Shown: positions 47,095 to 56,049, numbered from the stretch's first letter. The stretch is DNA of 64,000 bases from Microbulbifer agarilyticus (GCF_020171345.1 NZ_JAIUZM010000001.1:806001-870000); one strand, 5' to 3'. The notes: generated from the letters alone by a model not told the origin. Program-made: numbers and translations.

Positions 47095-47191
47095 CGCCTC
47101 AAGCTCAACTCTCCGAACCCGTCGGATGCCGACTCACCTTTCAACCTGAAAGTCGGGCAGGCCCTGAATCCAAGTTCCGGAAGGCCCACCA
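47095..47191 (+). pseudogene. Decayed copy of the CAU tRNA
   Basis: It begins five bases after the intact tRNA and keeps GCCT.....AGCTCA from the 5' part, CCGACTCA from the anticodon arm and a degraded T arm, and ends with CCGGAAGGCCCACCAT, a 16-base direct repeat of the intact tRNA end (47076-47091 and 47177-47192). The anticodon loop region is expanded (CACCTTTCAACCTGAA between CCGACT and AGTCGG) and the D arm is lost, so it cannot be functional. A T-rich stretch follows. Confidence 0.75.
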
Positions 47192-47292
47192 TTTTTACTT
47201 TATTCCCGTCTCTTAATTCCTAAATAACATTACGGCTTCAGCGCAGATTTTGCATTGCAGCAGCGAAACTCTCTGCAAAAAATTCAGCCACA

Positions 47293-48555
47293 TCAAGCGG
47301 CCTGAATCACTTCAGGTTTTCTGCGCAAAATTAATACCCCCAGCGCAACCACGGTCACCAGCAAGGGCGCAAACGACACCCACAGTACGGCATTCCAACC
47401 GTAGGCGCTGAGCAGTCCGCCTGAGGCAAAAGAGCCCAGCGCCATCAGCCCGAACACAATAAAGTCGTTGAGGGATTGCACACGGGTTTTCTCACTATCG
47501 CTGTGGCATTCGAGTACCAGCGTCGAGGCGCCGAGAAAGCCGAAGTTCCACCCCAGCCCCAGCAAAACCAGCGTTCCCCAGAAGTGCATCACCTCGACGC
47601 CGGCCAGCCCCACGGCGGCGGAGACACCAATCAGCAGCAGGCCCACCATCATCACCCGCTCGGCACCAAAACGCGCGATCAAGCCGCCGGTAAAAAAGCT
47701 CGGGCCAAACATGGCGATGACATGCCACTGCAGTCCCAGGTTGGAGGATTCCGTGGAATGCCCATGCATGTGCATGGCAAGCGGGGCCGCGGTCATCAAG
47801 AAATTCATTAGCGTGTAGGAGATGGCCCCACACGCGGCGGCGGCAATAAAGCGTGGCTGGCGCGCGATTAGTGAGAGGGGCCGGCCACCGCTGGCGGCAC
47901 TTGCAGACGGCATGGGCAAACGCACACCGAACAGGATGATAGCCGACAGCGCCGCGACCAGCGCCTGCGCTAGGAAGGTAACGGCAAATACGTGCTCGGC
48001 CCATAAATCCATGGTCCAGGTCACCAGCTGTGGGCCTACGACACCGGCGGCAACGCCGCCCGCCATCACCATGGATAAAGCCCGCGCCTTGCGGCTGGGC
48101 GCTACCGCATCCGCCGCGGCAAAGCGGAATTGCAAGACAACCGCCGCGTAGGCCCCACCAAACATTGTCGAGCCACAGAACAGCCAGAAACCGGTGACAC
48201 CGCCAACCAGGATTGCATAGGTGCCGAGCAAACCCGCCAGCACACCGGCACCGGCGCCCAACAGGAATGCTGCGCGTCGCCCGTAGCGCCCGGCAATCGC
48301 ACCCACCGGCAAAATGCACAGCGCCATGCCCACCACAAAGACCGACAGGGGCAAGGTTGCCAGCCAGGATACCGGTGCCAGCTCGGCACCGACGATCGCG
48401 CCGGTGGCATAGGCCACCACCGAGTTGGCTCCCGCCAGGGCCTGGGCGATGGTTAATCGCCAGATATTACCGCGTTGTTCACGCTCACTCAGTTGCAAGG
48501 GGGCATGCGCGGATCCGTCGTCCGCCTGCGCCGTCTGTTCGGTTACATCATTCAT
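47293..48555 (-). CDS. MFS transporter
   Basis: A 420-residue membrane protein with about twelve hydrophobic segments, starting at ATG 48555 with GGGAAG upstream. The cytoplasmic loop after TM2 contains GRYGRRAAF, the typical MFS motif A (GxxxDRxGRR-like). A short polar N-terminus precedes TM1. The substrate cannot be told. The gene diverges from the SNF2 helicase gene across about 235 bases. Confidence 0.88.
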   Translation of the reverse strand: MNDVTEQTAQADDGSAHAPLQLSEREQRGNIWRLTIAQALAGANSVVAYATGAIVGAELAPVSWLATLPLSVFVVGMALCILPVGAIAGRYGRRAAFLLGAGAGVLAGLLGTYAILVGGVTGFWLFCGSTMFGGAYAAVVLQFRFAAADAVAPSRKARALSMVMAGGVAAGVVGPQLVTWTMDLWAEHVFAVTFLAQALVAALSAIILFGVRLPMPSASAASGGRPLSLIARQPRFIAAAACGAISYTLMNFLMTAAPLAMHMHGHSTESSNLGLQWHVIAMFGPSFFTGGLIARFGAERVMMVGLLLIGVSAAVGLAGVEVMHFWGTLVLLGLGWNFGFLGASTLVLECHSDSEKTRVQSLNDFIVFGLMALGSFASGGLLSAYGWNAVLWVSFAPLLVTVVALGVLILRRKPEVIQAA

Positions 48556-48790
48556 ACACAAGTACTTCCCTACACGGCTACTGCGCCACACCTTGGCGAC
48601 AAAAAATCCTTCCGCTAAACCGCGCCGAATATACCAAAGCCAATATCACAAACACTATCGTCACAAGCACGATCGCCACAGAGGTTTACGTCGGACTGCG
48701 CCGCATCCAACCTGCGCACCGGTAACTCATGCTAAAGTGGCAGGTTTAACCCTAAGTACCGGCAGAAAAAACCGTCCCGGAGAGCCCGAT

Positions 48791-51700
48791 TTGGTCCGCT
48801 TCACCCTCAATAACGTTCGCAATATGGTGGACCCGCGTACATTCGAGCGCGGAGAAGATTATTTCCATCGCGGGCGGGTACAGGAAGCCTACTGGGACCA
48901 GGACGCCGAAATCTACCGCGGTCGCGTCAAAGGCTCGGCGCGTTTTGTTTACCGGGTGGAGCTGGATGTGGAGCGCGGCCGTTTGGTAGGGCTCTGCTCC
49001 TGCCCGGTGGCACTCAATTGCAAACATGCGGTCGCCGTTGCGCTGGAACTGCTGAACAAGGAACAGCAGGTAAATACGGTAGAGGGCCGTACCAATAGTG
49101 AAAGCGCCACAGCCAAAGCGGGTACACCCGCGTGGCAGCAGTGGCTGTCCGACCTGCCCGGCGCGCCGCGCACCGAGGTGCAGCCACTCGAACACGGCCA
49201 GCACTACTTGTTGTATGTACTGGAACAGAACACCCAGGGGCAGCTGCAGTTATCCACCAAGAAAGGCTACCTGAAGAAAGACGGCAGCTGGAGCCAGTTG
49301 CGCTATTTCACCCAGGAAACCAACCGCCTTGGCTGGAACCGCCCCAGCCACCTGCTGGACGAAGACGTCACCATCCTGCAGTTGCTACCCCGTGTTAGCG
49401 CCAGTGGCAGGCTCGAACTCTCTGGCGAGCCCGGCCGCCGCGCCCTGCCCTACCTGCTCGACAGCAAACGCTTTTATTTCGAAGAAGAGCGTATTCAGCA
49501 GGGGCCGGCCCGTGCACTGCAGTGGACGTGGCAGCCAGAGCACGATGGCAAGCTGCAACTGAGCGCGCGTCTCGACGGGCTGGACCAGGGTAACTGGCAC
49601 ATAATTTCGACCAACCCGCCCTGCTATCTGGATACAGAGCGCGCATGTATCGGCGATATCGCCACACCGCTGCCAACCTCCCAATTACTACACCTGCTGG
49701 CGATGCCCGCGGTACCCGCGAGCGACATCGGCCTGATGTCCGTGGAGCTACGCCAGCGCGTGCCATTGGAACAATTGCCACTGCCGGTAGAGCCCTCGCT
49801 CACTGTAGTGCGCACCTTTACCCCGCACATCACCCTGGTCGGGTGTGACTTCGACCACTACAAGCTCCCGGCCCTGAAGCTGCACTTCGACTACGGCGGC
49901 TTTGCCCTTGCCCCCAGCTACAGCCGGCACTATGCGGGCCCGGAAATTACCCAGGAGCAGGATGGCGACTACATACGGATTATTCGCGACGAGGAGGAAG
50001 AGCAGCGCTGCCGCGATCGAATACACGAGCAGGGCCTCTACCTGATTCAGGAAAACCTTGGTGGCCAGGAAGAAGTCTGGATACTGGATGCCACCAGGCC
50101 TGAGAAAATTTTCCAACGCTGGAGTGCACTACTGCGGGAACAACTACCCGAATGGCGGAAACTGGGCTGGGCAATCGAAACCGACAGCAGCTACCGGTTT
50201 GATATCGCCCGCGCTGACATCGCCATCGAACTAACCGATCGCGACAACAACTGGTTTGATATGGGGCTGGACCTGACACTGCCCAACGGGCAACAGTGGC
50301 CCATCGTCGATTTGGTGGAGCAATGGCTGGAACAGGACGCACCGAATGAACTGAGCCTGATTGTCGATGGTGACTGGGTGAGCGTAAATACGCGGCCATT
50401 GCAAAGTATTCGCAGCCTGCTGTTCGATTTACTGAAGGAAAAAAAGCTGGATAAACCCATCCCGCTGCCCGCCTTCCAGGCAGTGCAGTTCGCGGATATC
50501 GACAAACTGGACGACGCGCACGCGCCGAACATTCACCAGCTAAAAGAAACCCTGCGGGACTTTTCCGGGCTGCCCAATATACCCAAGCCACAACATCTGC
50601 ATGCAACGCTGCGGCCCTATCAGCACGATGGCCTGAACTGGCTGGCATTCCTGCAGGGCTACGGTTTCGGAGGTATCCTTGCGGACGACATGGGGCTTGG
50701 TAAGACCCTGCAAACCCTGGCACTGATCCAGCACATGAAGGAAAGCGGTAGCCTCACCGTGCCGGCACTGGTCATCGCCCCAACCAGCCTCACCGGCAAC
50801 TGGGTACATGAAGCGGCGAAGTTTACCCCGGAGTTACAGGTAACTCTGATTCACGGCCCCCACCGTGAAGGCGCTTTTACCCAGGTCGCACACAGCGATC
50901 TGGTCATCACTACCTACCCCCTGCTGGCCCGCGATTACGAACACTACCGAGACCATGCATTTAGCCTGCTGGTGCTGGACGAAGCCCAGGCCATCAAAAA
51001 CCCCAACACCAAGGTTGCCGAGCATGTGCGCCGTATCCGTAGTGCCACCCGCCTGTGCCTGTCCGGCACGCCGCTGGAAAACCACCTCGGCGAACTCTGG
51101 GCACTGATGGATTTTGCCCTGCCCGGATTGCTCGGTGGCGCCAAGGCATTCCAGCAGGCTTACCGCAATCCCATCGAAAATCATGGCGACCACGAGCGGC
51201 AACAAGAACTCGCCCGCAAGGTACGCCCGTTTATGCTGCGGCGCACAAAATCCGAAGTGGTCGCCGACCTGCCGCCGAAAACGGAATCCATGCAGTATGT
51301 GGAACTGGGGAGTAAGCAGCGTAGCCTGTATGAAAGTGTGCGCATCAGTATGGAAAAGCGTATCCGCGATCTGGTCGCAAGCCAGGGGCTCGGAAAAAGC
51401 CAGATCGAGTTTCTCGATGCCCTGCTAAAACTTCGCCAGACCTGCATCGACCCTCGACTGGTCAAGCTGGAAATGGCGGCGGGTATTCAGGAAAGTGCCA
51501 AGCTCAACTGGCTGGAAGAGAACCTGCCGCAGTTGCTGGAAGAAGGCCGCAGTATTCTGATCTTCTCCCAGTTTACCCAGGTGCTAAAACTGATCGAGCA
51601 ACAGCTCGACGAACAACAGGTCGAATACGCGAAACTTACCGGCCAGACTCGCAACCGCCAGCAAGCAATAGATCGTTTTCAAAATGGTAACGTGCGGGTA

Positions 51701-51997
51701 TTTTTAATCAGCCTCAAGGCTGGAGGTTCCGGACTAAACCTGACCGCAGCGGATGTAGTGATCCATATGGATCCCTGGTGGAATCCCGCGGTAGAAAACC
51801 AGGCTACAGACCGCGCCCACCGCATCGGTCAGGACAAACCGGTGTTTGTGTACAAGCTCATTGCGGCCGACACGGTAGAGGAACGCATCCAGAAAATGCA
51901 GCAACACAAGCAAGCGCTTGCAGATGCCCTGTTTGATGCCACGCAGGCTGAGCAGCTGCCAAAAAGTGGCGAAGAACTGTTGGGGTTACTTTCGTAA
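48791..51997 (+). CDS. SWIM zinc-finger / SNF2-family helicase
   Basis: A 1068-residue protein. I chose TTG 48791 because GGAG lies eight bases upstream and the frame above it would overlap the divergent MFS gene. A SWIM zinc finger (LCSCPVALNCKHAVAVAL) lies near residue 75. The SNF2 ATPase begins near residue 610: DDMGLGKTLQTLAL (Walker A), LDEAQAIKN (motif II), LSGTPLENHLGELW. The helicase C half has AGGSGLNLTAADVVIHMDPW and ATDRAHRIGQ. These proteins move along DNA or remodel protein-DNA complexes. The bacterial role is mostly undefined. It is a lone gene, not next to defence genes I can recognise. Confidence 0.92.
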   Translation: MVRFTLNNVRNMVDPRTFERGEDYFHRGRVQEAYWDQDAEIYRGRVKGSARFVYRVELDVERGRLVGLCSCPVALNCKHAVAVALELLNKEQQVNTVEGRTNSESATAKAGTPAWQQWLSDLPGAPRTEVQPLEHGQHYLLYVLEQNTQGQLQLSTKKGYLKKDGSWSQLRYFTQETNRLGWNRPSHLLDEDVTILQLLPRVSASGRLELSGEPGRRALPYLLDSKRFYFEEERIQQGPARALQWTWQPEHDGKLQLSARLDGLDQGNWHIISTNPPCYLDTERACIGDIATPLPTSQLLHLLAMPAVPASDIGLMSVELRQRVPLEQLPLPVEPSLTVVRTFTPHITLVGCDFDHYKLPALKLHFDYGGFALAPSYSRHYAGPEITQEQDGDYIRIIRDEEEEQRCRDRIHEQGLYLIQENLGGQEEVWILDATRPEKIFQRWSALLREQLPEWRKLGWAIETDSSYRFDIARADIAIELTDRDNNWFDMGLDLTLPNGQQWPIVDLVEQWLEQDAPNELSLIVDGDWVSVNTRPLQSIRSLLFDLLKEKKLDKPIPLPAFQAVQFADIDKLDDAHAPNIHQLKETLRDFSGLPNIPKPQHLHATLRPYQHDGLNWLAFLQGYGFGGILADDMGLGKTLQTLALIQHMKESGSLTVPALVIAPTSLTGNWVHEAAKFTPELQVTLIHGPHREGAFTQVAHSDLVITTYPLLARDYEHYRDHAFSLLVLDEAQAIKNPNTKVAEHVRRIRSATRLCLSGTPLENHLGELWALMDFALPGLLGGAKAFQQAYRNPIENHGDHERQQELARKVRPFMLRRTKSEVVADLPPKTESMQYVELGSKQRSLYESVRISMEKRIRDLVASQGLGKSQIEFLDALLKLRQTCIDPRLVKLEMAAGIQESAKLNWLEENLPQLLEEGRSILIFSQFTQVLKLIEQQLDEQQVEYAKLTGQTRNRQQAIDRFQNGNVRVFLISLKAGGSGLNLTAADVVIHMDPWWNPAVENQATDRAHRIGQDKPVFVYKLIAADTVEERIQKMQQHKQALADALFDATQAEQLPKSGEELLGLLS

Positions 51998-52165
51998 AAT
52001 CAGGCCGGGTAAATTAAGCCGGAAAAACGGCACGCAAATTACTGAGTGCCATTTACAGGCTATCATCCTTGTCCAAACTTTGCAGCTGCGTCTCCAGTGC
52101 CCGCAGCAGAATACCCGTTACCCAGTCCGCCACTACTTTTTCAAGATACATACCTGATCACCGTA

Positions 52166-52225
52166 ATAGTTGTTGCCGTAGTTGCATTCAAAGTTGCATT
52201 CAAAGTTGCGTTCAACGTTGCACTC
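52166..52225. repeat. 12-base tandem repeat, five imperfect units
   Basis: Units are ATAGTTGTTGCC, GTAGTTGCATTC, AAAGTTGCATTC, AAAGTTGCGTTC and AACGTTGCACTC. If translated on the plus strand they would read as repeated Val-Ala-Phe-Lys, but that frame has no good start or homology that I can see. Confidence 0.75.
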
Positions 52226-52278
52226 GGTCTCAGCGGCTGCAGGTAACTCTTTAAGTAACAAGGGTGTCGTGGAATTTT

Positions 52279-52377
52279 TCATTTTTGCTCTCGCTCTTTC
52301 TTAATCTGTTCGTCGTGTATTCGCGAAACTAAGACTAAGAATAGACCCAAAGTCACCATGGCGATAATCAAATACAA
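52279..52377 (-). CDS. Possible small single-pass membrane peptide
   Basis: A 32-codon frame from TTG 52377 (or 26 codons from ATG 52359) begins MYLIIAMVTLGLFLVLVSRI and ends in the charged tail HDEQIKKEREQK. A hydrophobic helix followed by a charged tail is typical of small membrane proteins. No strong ribosome-binding site is visible, so this is tentative. I do not recognise a family. Confidence 0.3.
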   Translation of the reverse strand: MYLIIAMVTLGLFLVLVSRIHDEQIKKEREQK

Positions 52378-52658
52378 CTTTCGCGGTGATTGTCGAGAGC
52401 TATATCAATACTCGAGCGATCGCTGGTAAATCGGTGAACCTGCTTTCAGGCGACGAGAACTTGCGGTGAGTCTCAGGGAAAATGGCATTTGTGCGCACAT
52501 TGGGCATGTGGCGGCTGGCCCCTCGTTTTTTACACTACAGTTAAAACGTGGCCGCGCAGACTTTCCGTATCTTTTCCCTGGTCAACACGCTCACGAGAGA
52601 ACGACCGCGAAAGCAGCAAAGGCATTCACCGCAGCGTATATGCAGTAGAGGTTTCCAA

Positions 52659-52838
52659 ATGAATACGCACTTGCCGCTAAAACCCCACAACCAAAGTAAA
52701 TCAGCCTTTCTCGCCACACGGCAGAAAGACACCAAGACGCAACCTCAGTCACAAACCAAGCTGAGTAAGAACAGCGATAATTTGAGCCTGCGATATCCAA
52801 AAGAATTGGAACGCTGTTTCGTGCTCGGTAATAACTGA
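52659..52838 (+). CDS. Small hypothetical protein
   Basis: A 59-residue frame from ATG 52659 with AGAGG about eight bases upstream. The product is basic and polar, rich in Lys, Gln and Ser (MNTHLPLKPHNQSKSAFLAT at the start), with no membrane segment and no family I recognise. A strong terminator 53 bases downstream (52891-52932) shows that a transcript does end here, which supports a gene of some kind. Confidence 0.45.
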   Translation: MNTHLPLKPHNQSKSAFLATRQKDTKTQPQSQTKLSKNSDNLSLRYPKELERCFVLGNN

Positions 52839-52890
52839 GCATTTGCGCCTTAGCCGCTCCAGCGGAAGTTTGAGCAACTGGCAGATAGAA

Positions 52891-52932
52891 AAAAGGCCGC
52901 GGATTGCAATCGATCCGTGGCCTTTTCTTTTT
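52891..52932 (+). terminator. Terminator after the small ORF
   Basis: AAAAGGCCGCGGAT pairs with ATCCGTGGCCTTTT (one G-T wobble) across TGCAATCG, followed by CTTTTT. The A and T runs on both sides make it possibly bidirectional, so it might also serve the minus-strand DUF2061 gene. Confidence 0.88.
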
Positions 52933-53041
52933 GAAATCTCAATTGCGAAGCAGTTAATTGGAAGCCGCCAAAAAGCCGGAACAAACTAACTGCGCATCTA
53001 AAGAATTCGGACTTTACCCCGAAGTTGGTGAATCTGCGCGA

Positions 53042-53215
53042 TTAGGCAACCGCAGCCCCACCCCACCACTTCTCATGAAAATAGTAAGCCACCGTGTTAC
53101 ATGCGGGCTCAACCAGTGCCAGCGCACTTCCGACCCAGAAATCCCCGGTCATCACAAAGCCCACGGTAAACGCAACGGCCATGTGAACTAACGCAAAACT
53201 ACAGGTCTTCTTCAT
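53042..53215 (-). CDS. DUF2061 family small membrane protein
   Basis: A 57-residue protein from ATG 53215, with GAGG ten bases upstream. I translated it directly: it begins MKKTCSFALVHMAVAFTVGF and contains EPACNTVAYYFHEKWW. That matches the DUF2061 pattern of a basic start, two short hydrophobic stretches and the EPxxNTVAYYFHEK signature. The function of the family is unknown. It is short enough to be missed by length-limited gene finding. Confidence 0.87.
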   Translation of the reverse strand: MKKTCSFALVHMAVAFTVGFVMTGDFWVGSALALVEPACNTVAYYFHEKWWGGAAVA

Positions 53216-53454
53216 AGTGAATCATCCTCAGTTGCACCGCTATCGGGTCGCGGCCGCACTGTTCATATTTTGCACAGCCGCGAACAATATGCCGATTATC
53301 GAGAACAATTCCTATTTGTAAAAATTGTTTGTACTTCTTCGTTTGATAGAGATGACTAATCAGACCGCCTTATTTTCTTCTGGACTGCCTAGTCGTGGGA
53401 AAAGGAGCGTGTCGACATAACACCAGCGGTAACGGGCTAACTGCGAAGCTCGAA

Positions 53455-53994
53455 TTAATACTTCAAGGTACCGCGAATCGGATAGTGGTTGTCTGGGTCA
53501 CGAATCCACGCGAGACCGCGTGTCAGCGCACCCAGCTCCGGGCGCACAAAGGGATTATTCGAAATATCCACAACATGCAGATTGCCTTCCTCGTTCACCA
53601 CAAACAGACCGGGCTCCGCAAAATTGTGGTCCGTCTCTTGTTCCGAACGGGGGATGGAGATGTACAGGCCCAGAGCCTCCATCTGCTCTTCCGTCAGCCC
53701 GTAGGCAATGGGGAAGGTCACCTGCACCTTTTCCAGGTGCTGCTCCAACTGCTCTTTTGAATCAGCGGACACCGCCAGAATGTCCACATCAGCATTCCGA
53801 AAGGCCTGCTTGAATGTCTCCAGTTCATTCAAGTACTTGGTGCACAGGGGGCAGTGCTTGCCACGATAAACAAACACTGCCTGCCAGGTCGCGCCGCCTT
53901 GTGGCTTACCGAGCGTAACGCTCGACCCATCCAGCTTGACCGCCTCCAGGGAAGGAAAGGCATCACCTGCTCTCAGTTTGCTAGAAGTAGCCAT
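53455..53994 (-). CDS. Peroxiredoxin-like (AhpC/TSA fold) protein
   Basis: A 179-residue thioredoxin-fold protein from ATG 53994. The redox centre is VFVYRGKHCPLCTKYLNEL, so the active motif is CPLC (CxxC) rather than the TxxC of classical peroxiredoxins. AVSADSKEQ and FPIAYGLT follow as in AhpC/TSA proteins. It probably reduces peroxides or disulfides. No partner reductase is nearby. Confidence 0.85.
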   Translation of the reverse strand: MATSSKLRAGDAFPSLEAVKLDGSSVTLGKPQGGATWQAVFVYRGKHCPLCTKYLNELETFKQAFRNADVDILAVSADSKEQLEQHLEKVQVTFPIAYGLTEEQMEALGLYISIPRSEQETDHNFAEPGLFVVNEEGNLHVVDISNNPFVRPELGALTRGLAWIRDPDNHYPIRGTLKY

Positions 53995-54122
53995 ATTTAC
54001 ATCTCAATTAGGAATATACCGTGGAGATTCGTCGCAATAAGCATAGGTTATGACGTGGAACATGGCGCTATCACAGTTAGACAGAAATCAGACCGGCAGA
54101 CACCCTACCAAACAAGAAACGG

Positions 54123-54398
54123 CTATCCGAAAACCGTATAATGACGCGAAACGTTTGCGGTTAAGCTGCCCCAGCGTGAGCTCTTTACACGCTCTTGGTG
54201 ATGATCAAACGCATCACGATCAATGAACTCTTCATGGACATTAAAGCGTGCCGGCTCTTCACCATCCTGTTCGACAACAAATTTTAGACACCCAGGTTCC
54301 GCGCGAGTAAGGCGGATATGCTCAATGAGCTCTCGCTTGACGCTCTCAAGCTCAACTTCAGGGACAAGGATGTACCCATTCAATATCACCTTGCCCAT
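54123..54398 (-). CDS. Antibiotic biosynthesis monooxygenase (ABM) domain protein
   Basis: A 91-residue ferredoxin-like-fold protein. VILNGYILVPE begins the domain, EPGCLKFVVEQD is the family's central strand, and FNVHEEFIDRDAFDHHQE follows. Relatives include YgiN-type quinol monooxygenases and small heme or polyketide oxygenases. No substrate can be assigned. The ribosome-binding site is weak. Confidence 0.8.
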   Translation of the reverse strand: MGKVILNGYILVPEVELESVKRELIEHIRLTRAEPGCLKFVVEQDGEEPARFNVHEEFIDRDAFDHHQERVKSSRWGSLTANVSRHYTVFG

Positions 54399-54459
54399 TG
54401 CACAACCCTTAAAATCGAAAACACTAGATTCACTAAATTATGCCAGACAGCACAATTGC

Positions 54460-54978
54460 CTATACGCCACTTTTCTCAAGCGCGAGTTCATAAAACAGAG
54501 TATCCATTTGACTATCAAGCCTTTTGGTGAACCCGAGCTTCTCGAAAAGCCGCTGAGACTGGATATTTTCCAGACTGACGCCACCAATGAGCGTGCGAAG
54601 AGCCCTCCTCTCGCGCACTTCATCAATAAAGCCGCGTAGCAATTCACTCGCCAACCCTTGCCCCCAGTGTGATTCTCGGAGTAAGAAACCGATATGTGCA
54701 TCGCGCTCCTGACTCACATGGACAAACAGAAAGCCCACGAGCGCATTATTGACCTGCGCCGTAATCAACAAAAGATGACTCTCGGAGCTCATGCGGGCTA
54801 GCCATACGTCCGCATCCTTGGCGGAATCAATCTGTGAAAAGTGTGGTGGCAGATGAGCAACAACTGCAGGTGTAAGAATTTTCGGTATTTCTTCCAGTAA
54901 TTCCTCTCGATCTGATACAGCACCGTCAGCAGTTAACTCAGCCACTACAAGTCGAGGAGTTTCGAAATCGAAGATCAT
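54460..54978 (-). CDS. GNAT family N-acetyltransferase
   Basis: A 172-residue acetyltransferase. The acetyl-CoA site is seen as IGFLLRESHWGQGLASELL (an R/Q-x-x-G-x-G/A-like loop), and GVSLENIQSQRLFEKLGF is the typical C-terminal segment. It resembles RimJ/RimL-type members, but the acceptor is unknown. Confidence 0.88.
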   Translation of the reverse strand: MIFDFETPRLVVAELTADGAVSDREELLEEIPKILTPAVVAHLPPHFSQIDSAKDADVWLARMSSESHLLLITAQVNNALVGFLFVHVSQERDAHIGFLLRESHWGQGLASELLRGFIDEVRERRALRTLIGGVSLENIQSQRLFEKLGFTKRLDSQMDTLFYELALEKSGV

Positions 54979-55072
54979 AGCTGGTCACTCACGAAACCAA
55001 ACTCAGCGACACAAAAACGCATCTAAGAAAAACAGTTTCGCGCAGGATAAATCTTCTTATCATATACGCGCA

Positions 55073-55534
55073 TCAGCTTTCCCAGTCACTTTTTGCAGGG
55101 ATTCGACCGCCAAGAAAATTTAGAATCAACGCGGTAAAGATGGCCATCATGACGTAACCCAGAATGGCCTGTAATGCAGCCCAATGCCGAATATGTGACG
55201 TTGGGACACAGTCGCCAAAACCCAATGTGGTCCATGTAACGACACTAAAATAAAAACTTGTGTAAGCATCCTTGATCAGACTACCTTCACACACGATACC
55301 TTCTCGCTCGTAAAGCGCGGCAAACCCGGCAATCTCGATAATGATGATCACAACAAAGTAGATGAACGCCTGGATTCTGTATCTGAAGTTTCTGTGACTT
55401 AACGCCCAACTGACGAATATGGGCACCGTAACCACCATCAAGACAAATGACAGGCTCCGCAAACCAAACACTGAACACAAGAGTGTAGTGATCAAAAGTA
55501 AATACATGATCTTTGATTCATTAAGAATCTTCAT
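55073..55534 (-). CDS. Two-helix potassium-channel family protein
   Basis: A 153-residue protein from ATG 55534, with GAG eight bases upstream. The pore helix and filter read VVTWTTLGFGDCVPTS, so the filter is TLGFGD, a variant of the usual TVGYGD. A final membrane helix follows. Two or three further hydrophobic segments precede the pore. No RCK or cyclic-nucleotide domain follows, so gating is unknown. The base composition is AT-rich, like its neighbours. Confidence 0.85.
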   Translation of the reverse strand: MKILNESKIMYLLLITTLLCSVFGLRSLSFVLMVVTVPIFVSWALSHRNFRYRIQAFIYFVVIIIIEIAGFAALYEREGIVCEGSLIKDAYTSFYFSVVTWTTLGFGDCVPTSHIRHWAALQAILGYVMMAIFTALILNFLGGRIPAKSDWES

Positions 55535-55561
55535 ATTTACGCTCGCATTTGATTCGCACAA

Positions 55562-56049
55562 AATAAGAACAATTCGACCTTATGGTATCTTATGCGAAAA
55601 ATAGCACATTGCGCTCAGCCAGTTAGGCACATTTCTACACCAGAAATATATTTCCTTCCCTGCTTTCTTGGGTAAACGTAATTCGCCTTCCTAAATACTC
55701 ACCGACCAACTCTTGCATTTAATTTTCAACAAGCAGGTTTGAACCGACCAATATAGCCAATCACATTGATGCATACCGCTTGCGCTGCTCCGCCTTATCC
55801 AAATTATCTGGATAAAAATCATGGCTTACCAATTCTTGATCATCTGGCAAGCCAGATCCGTGTGAAAAGTATCAAACCATTCGGTGTTCGCATGTAAGAA
55901 TGCCTGTACATGAATTGAGTCGGGTTACCGGATGAACGGGTGGACGCTATCGAAAGGGGGGGCTGTAAGCGAGCTATTGCCACGCTGATGCGATTGTACG
56001 CTGGCTTAACTTCACCACCGCACAATTGTCCGCAACCAAAACTTTATAA
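55562..56049. other. AT-rich gap with two perfect hairpins
   Basis: About 490 bases with no gene I can support. TTATCCA-AATTATC-TGGATAA (55795-55815) and ATCTGGC-AA-GCCAGAT (55842-55857) are perfect small palindromes 26 bases apart. Neither has a T run in a position suited to termination. Confidence 0.45.

Larger units (their letters stand above)
51998..52658. other. AT-richer gap after the SNF2 gene
   Basis: About 660 bases with no recognisable large gene. It contains the 12-base tandem repeat at 52166-52225 and a weak candidate for a 32-residue membrane peptide at 52279-52377. Base composition is noticeably more AT-rich than the preceding 50 kb. Confidence 0.4.

Noticed and set aside
48425..48790. 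Upstream extension of the SNF2 frame
   Set aside because: It overlaps the divergent MFS gene and its start, has no homology to the family, and TTG 48791 has a well-placed GGAG.
55840..56025. 61-codon minus-strand frame in the gap before the small membrane protein
   Set aside because: No ribosome-binding site, no recognisable motif, and it begins inside a palindrome region.
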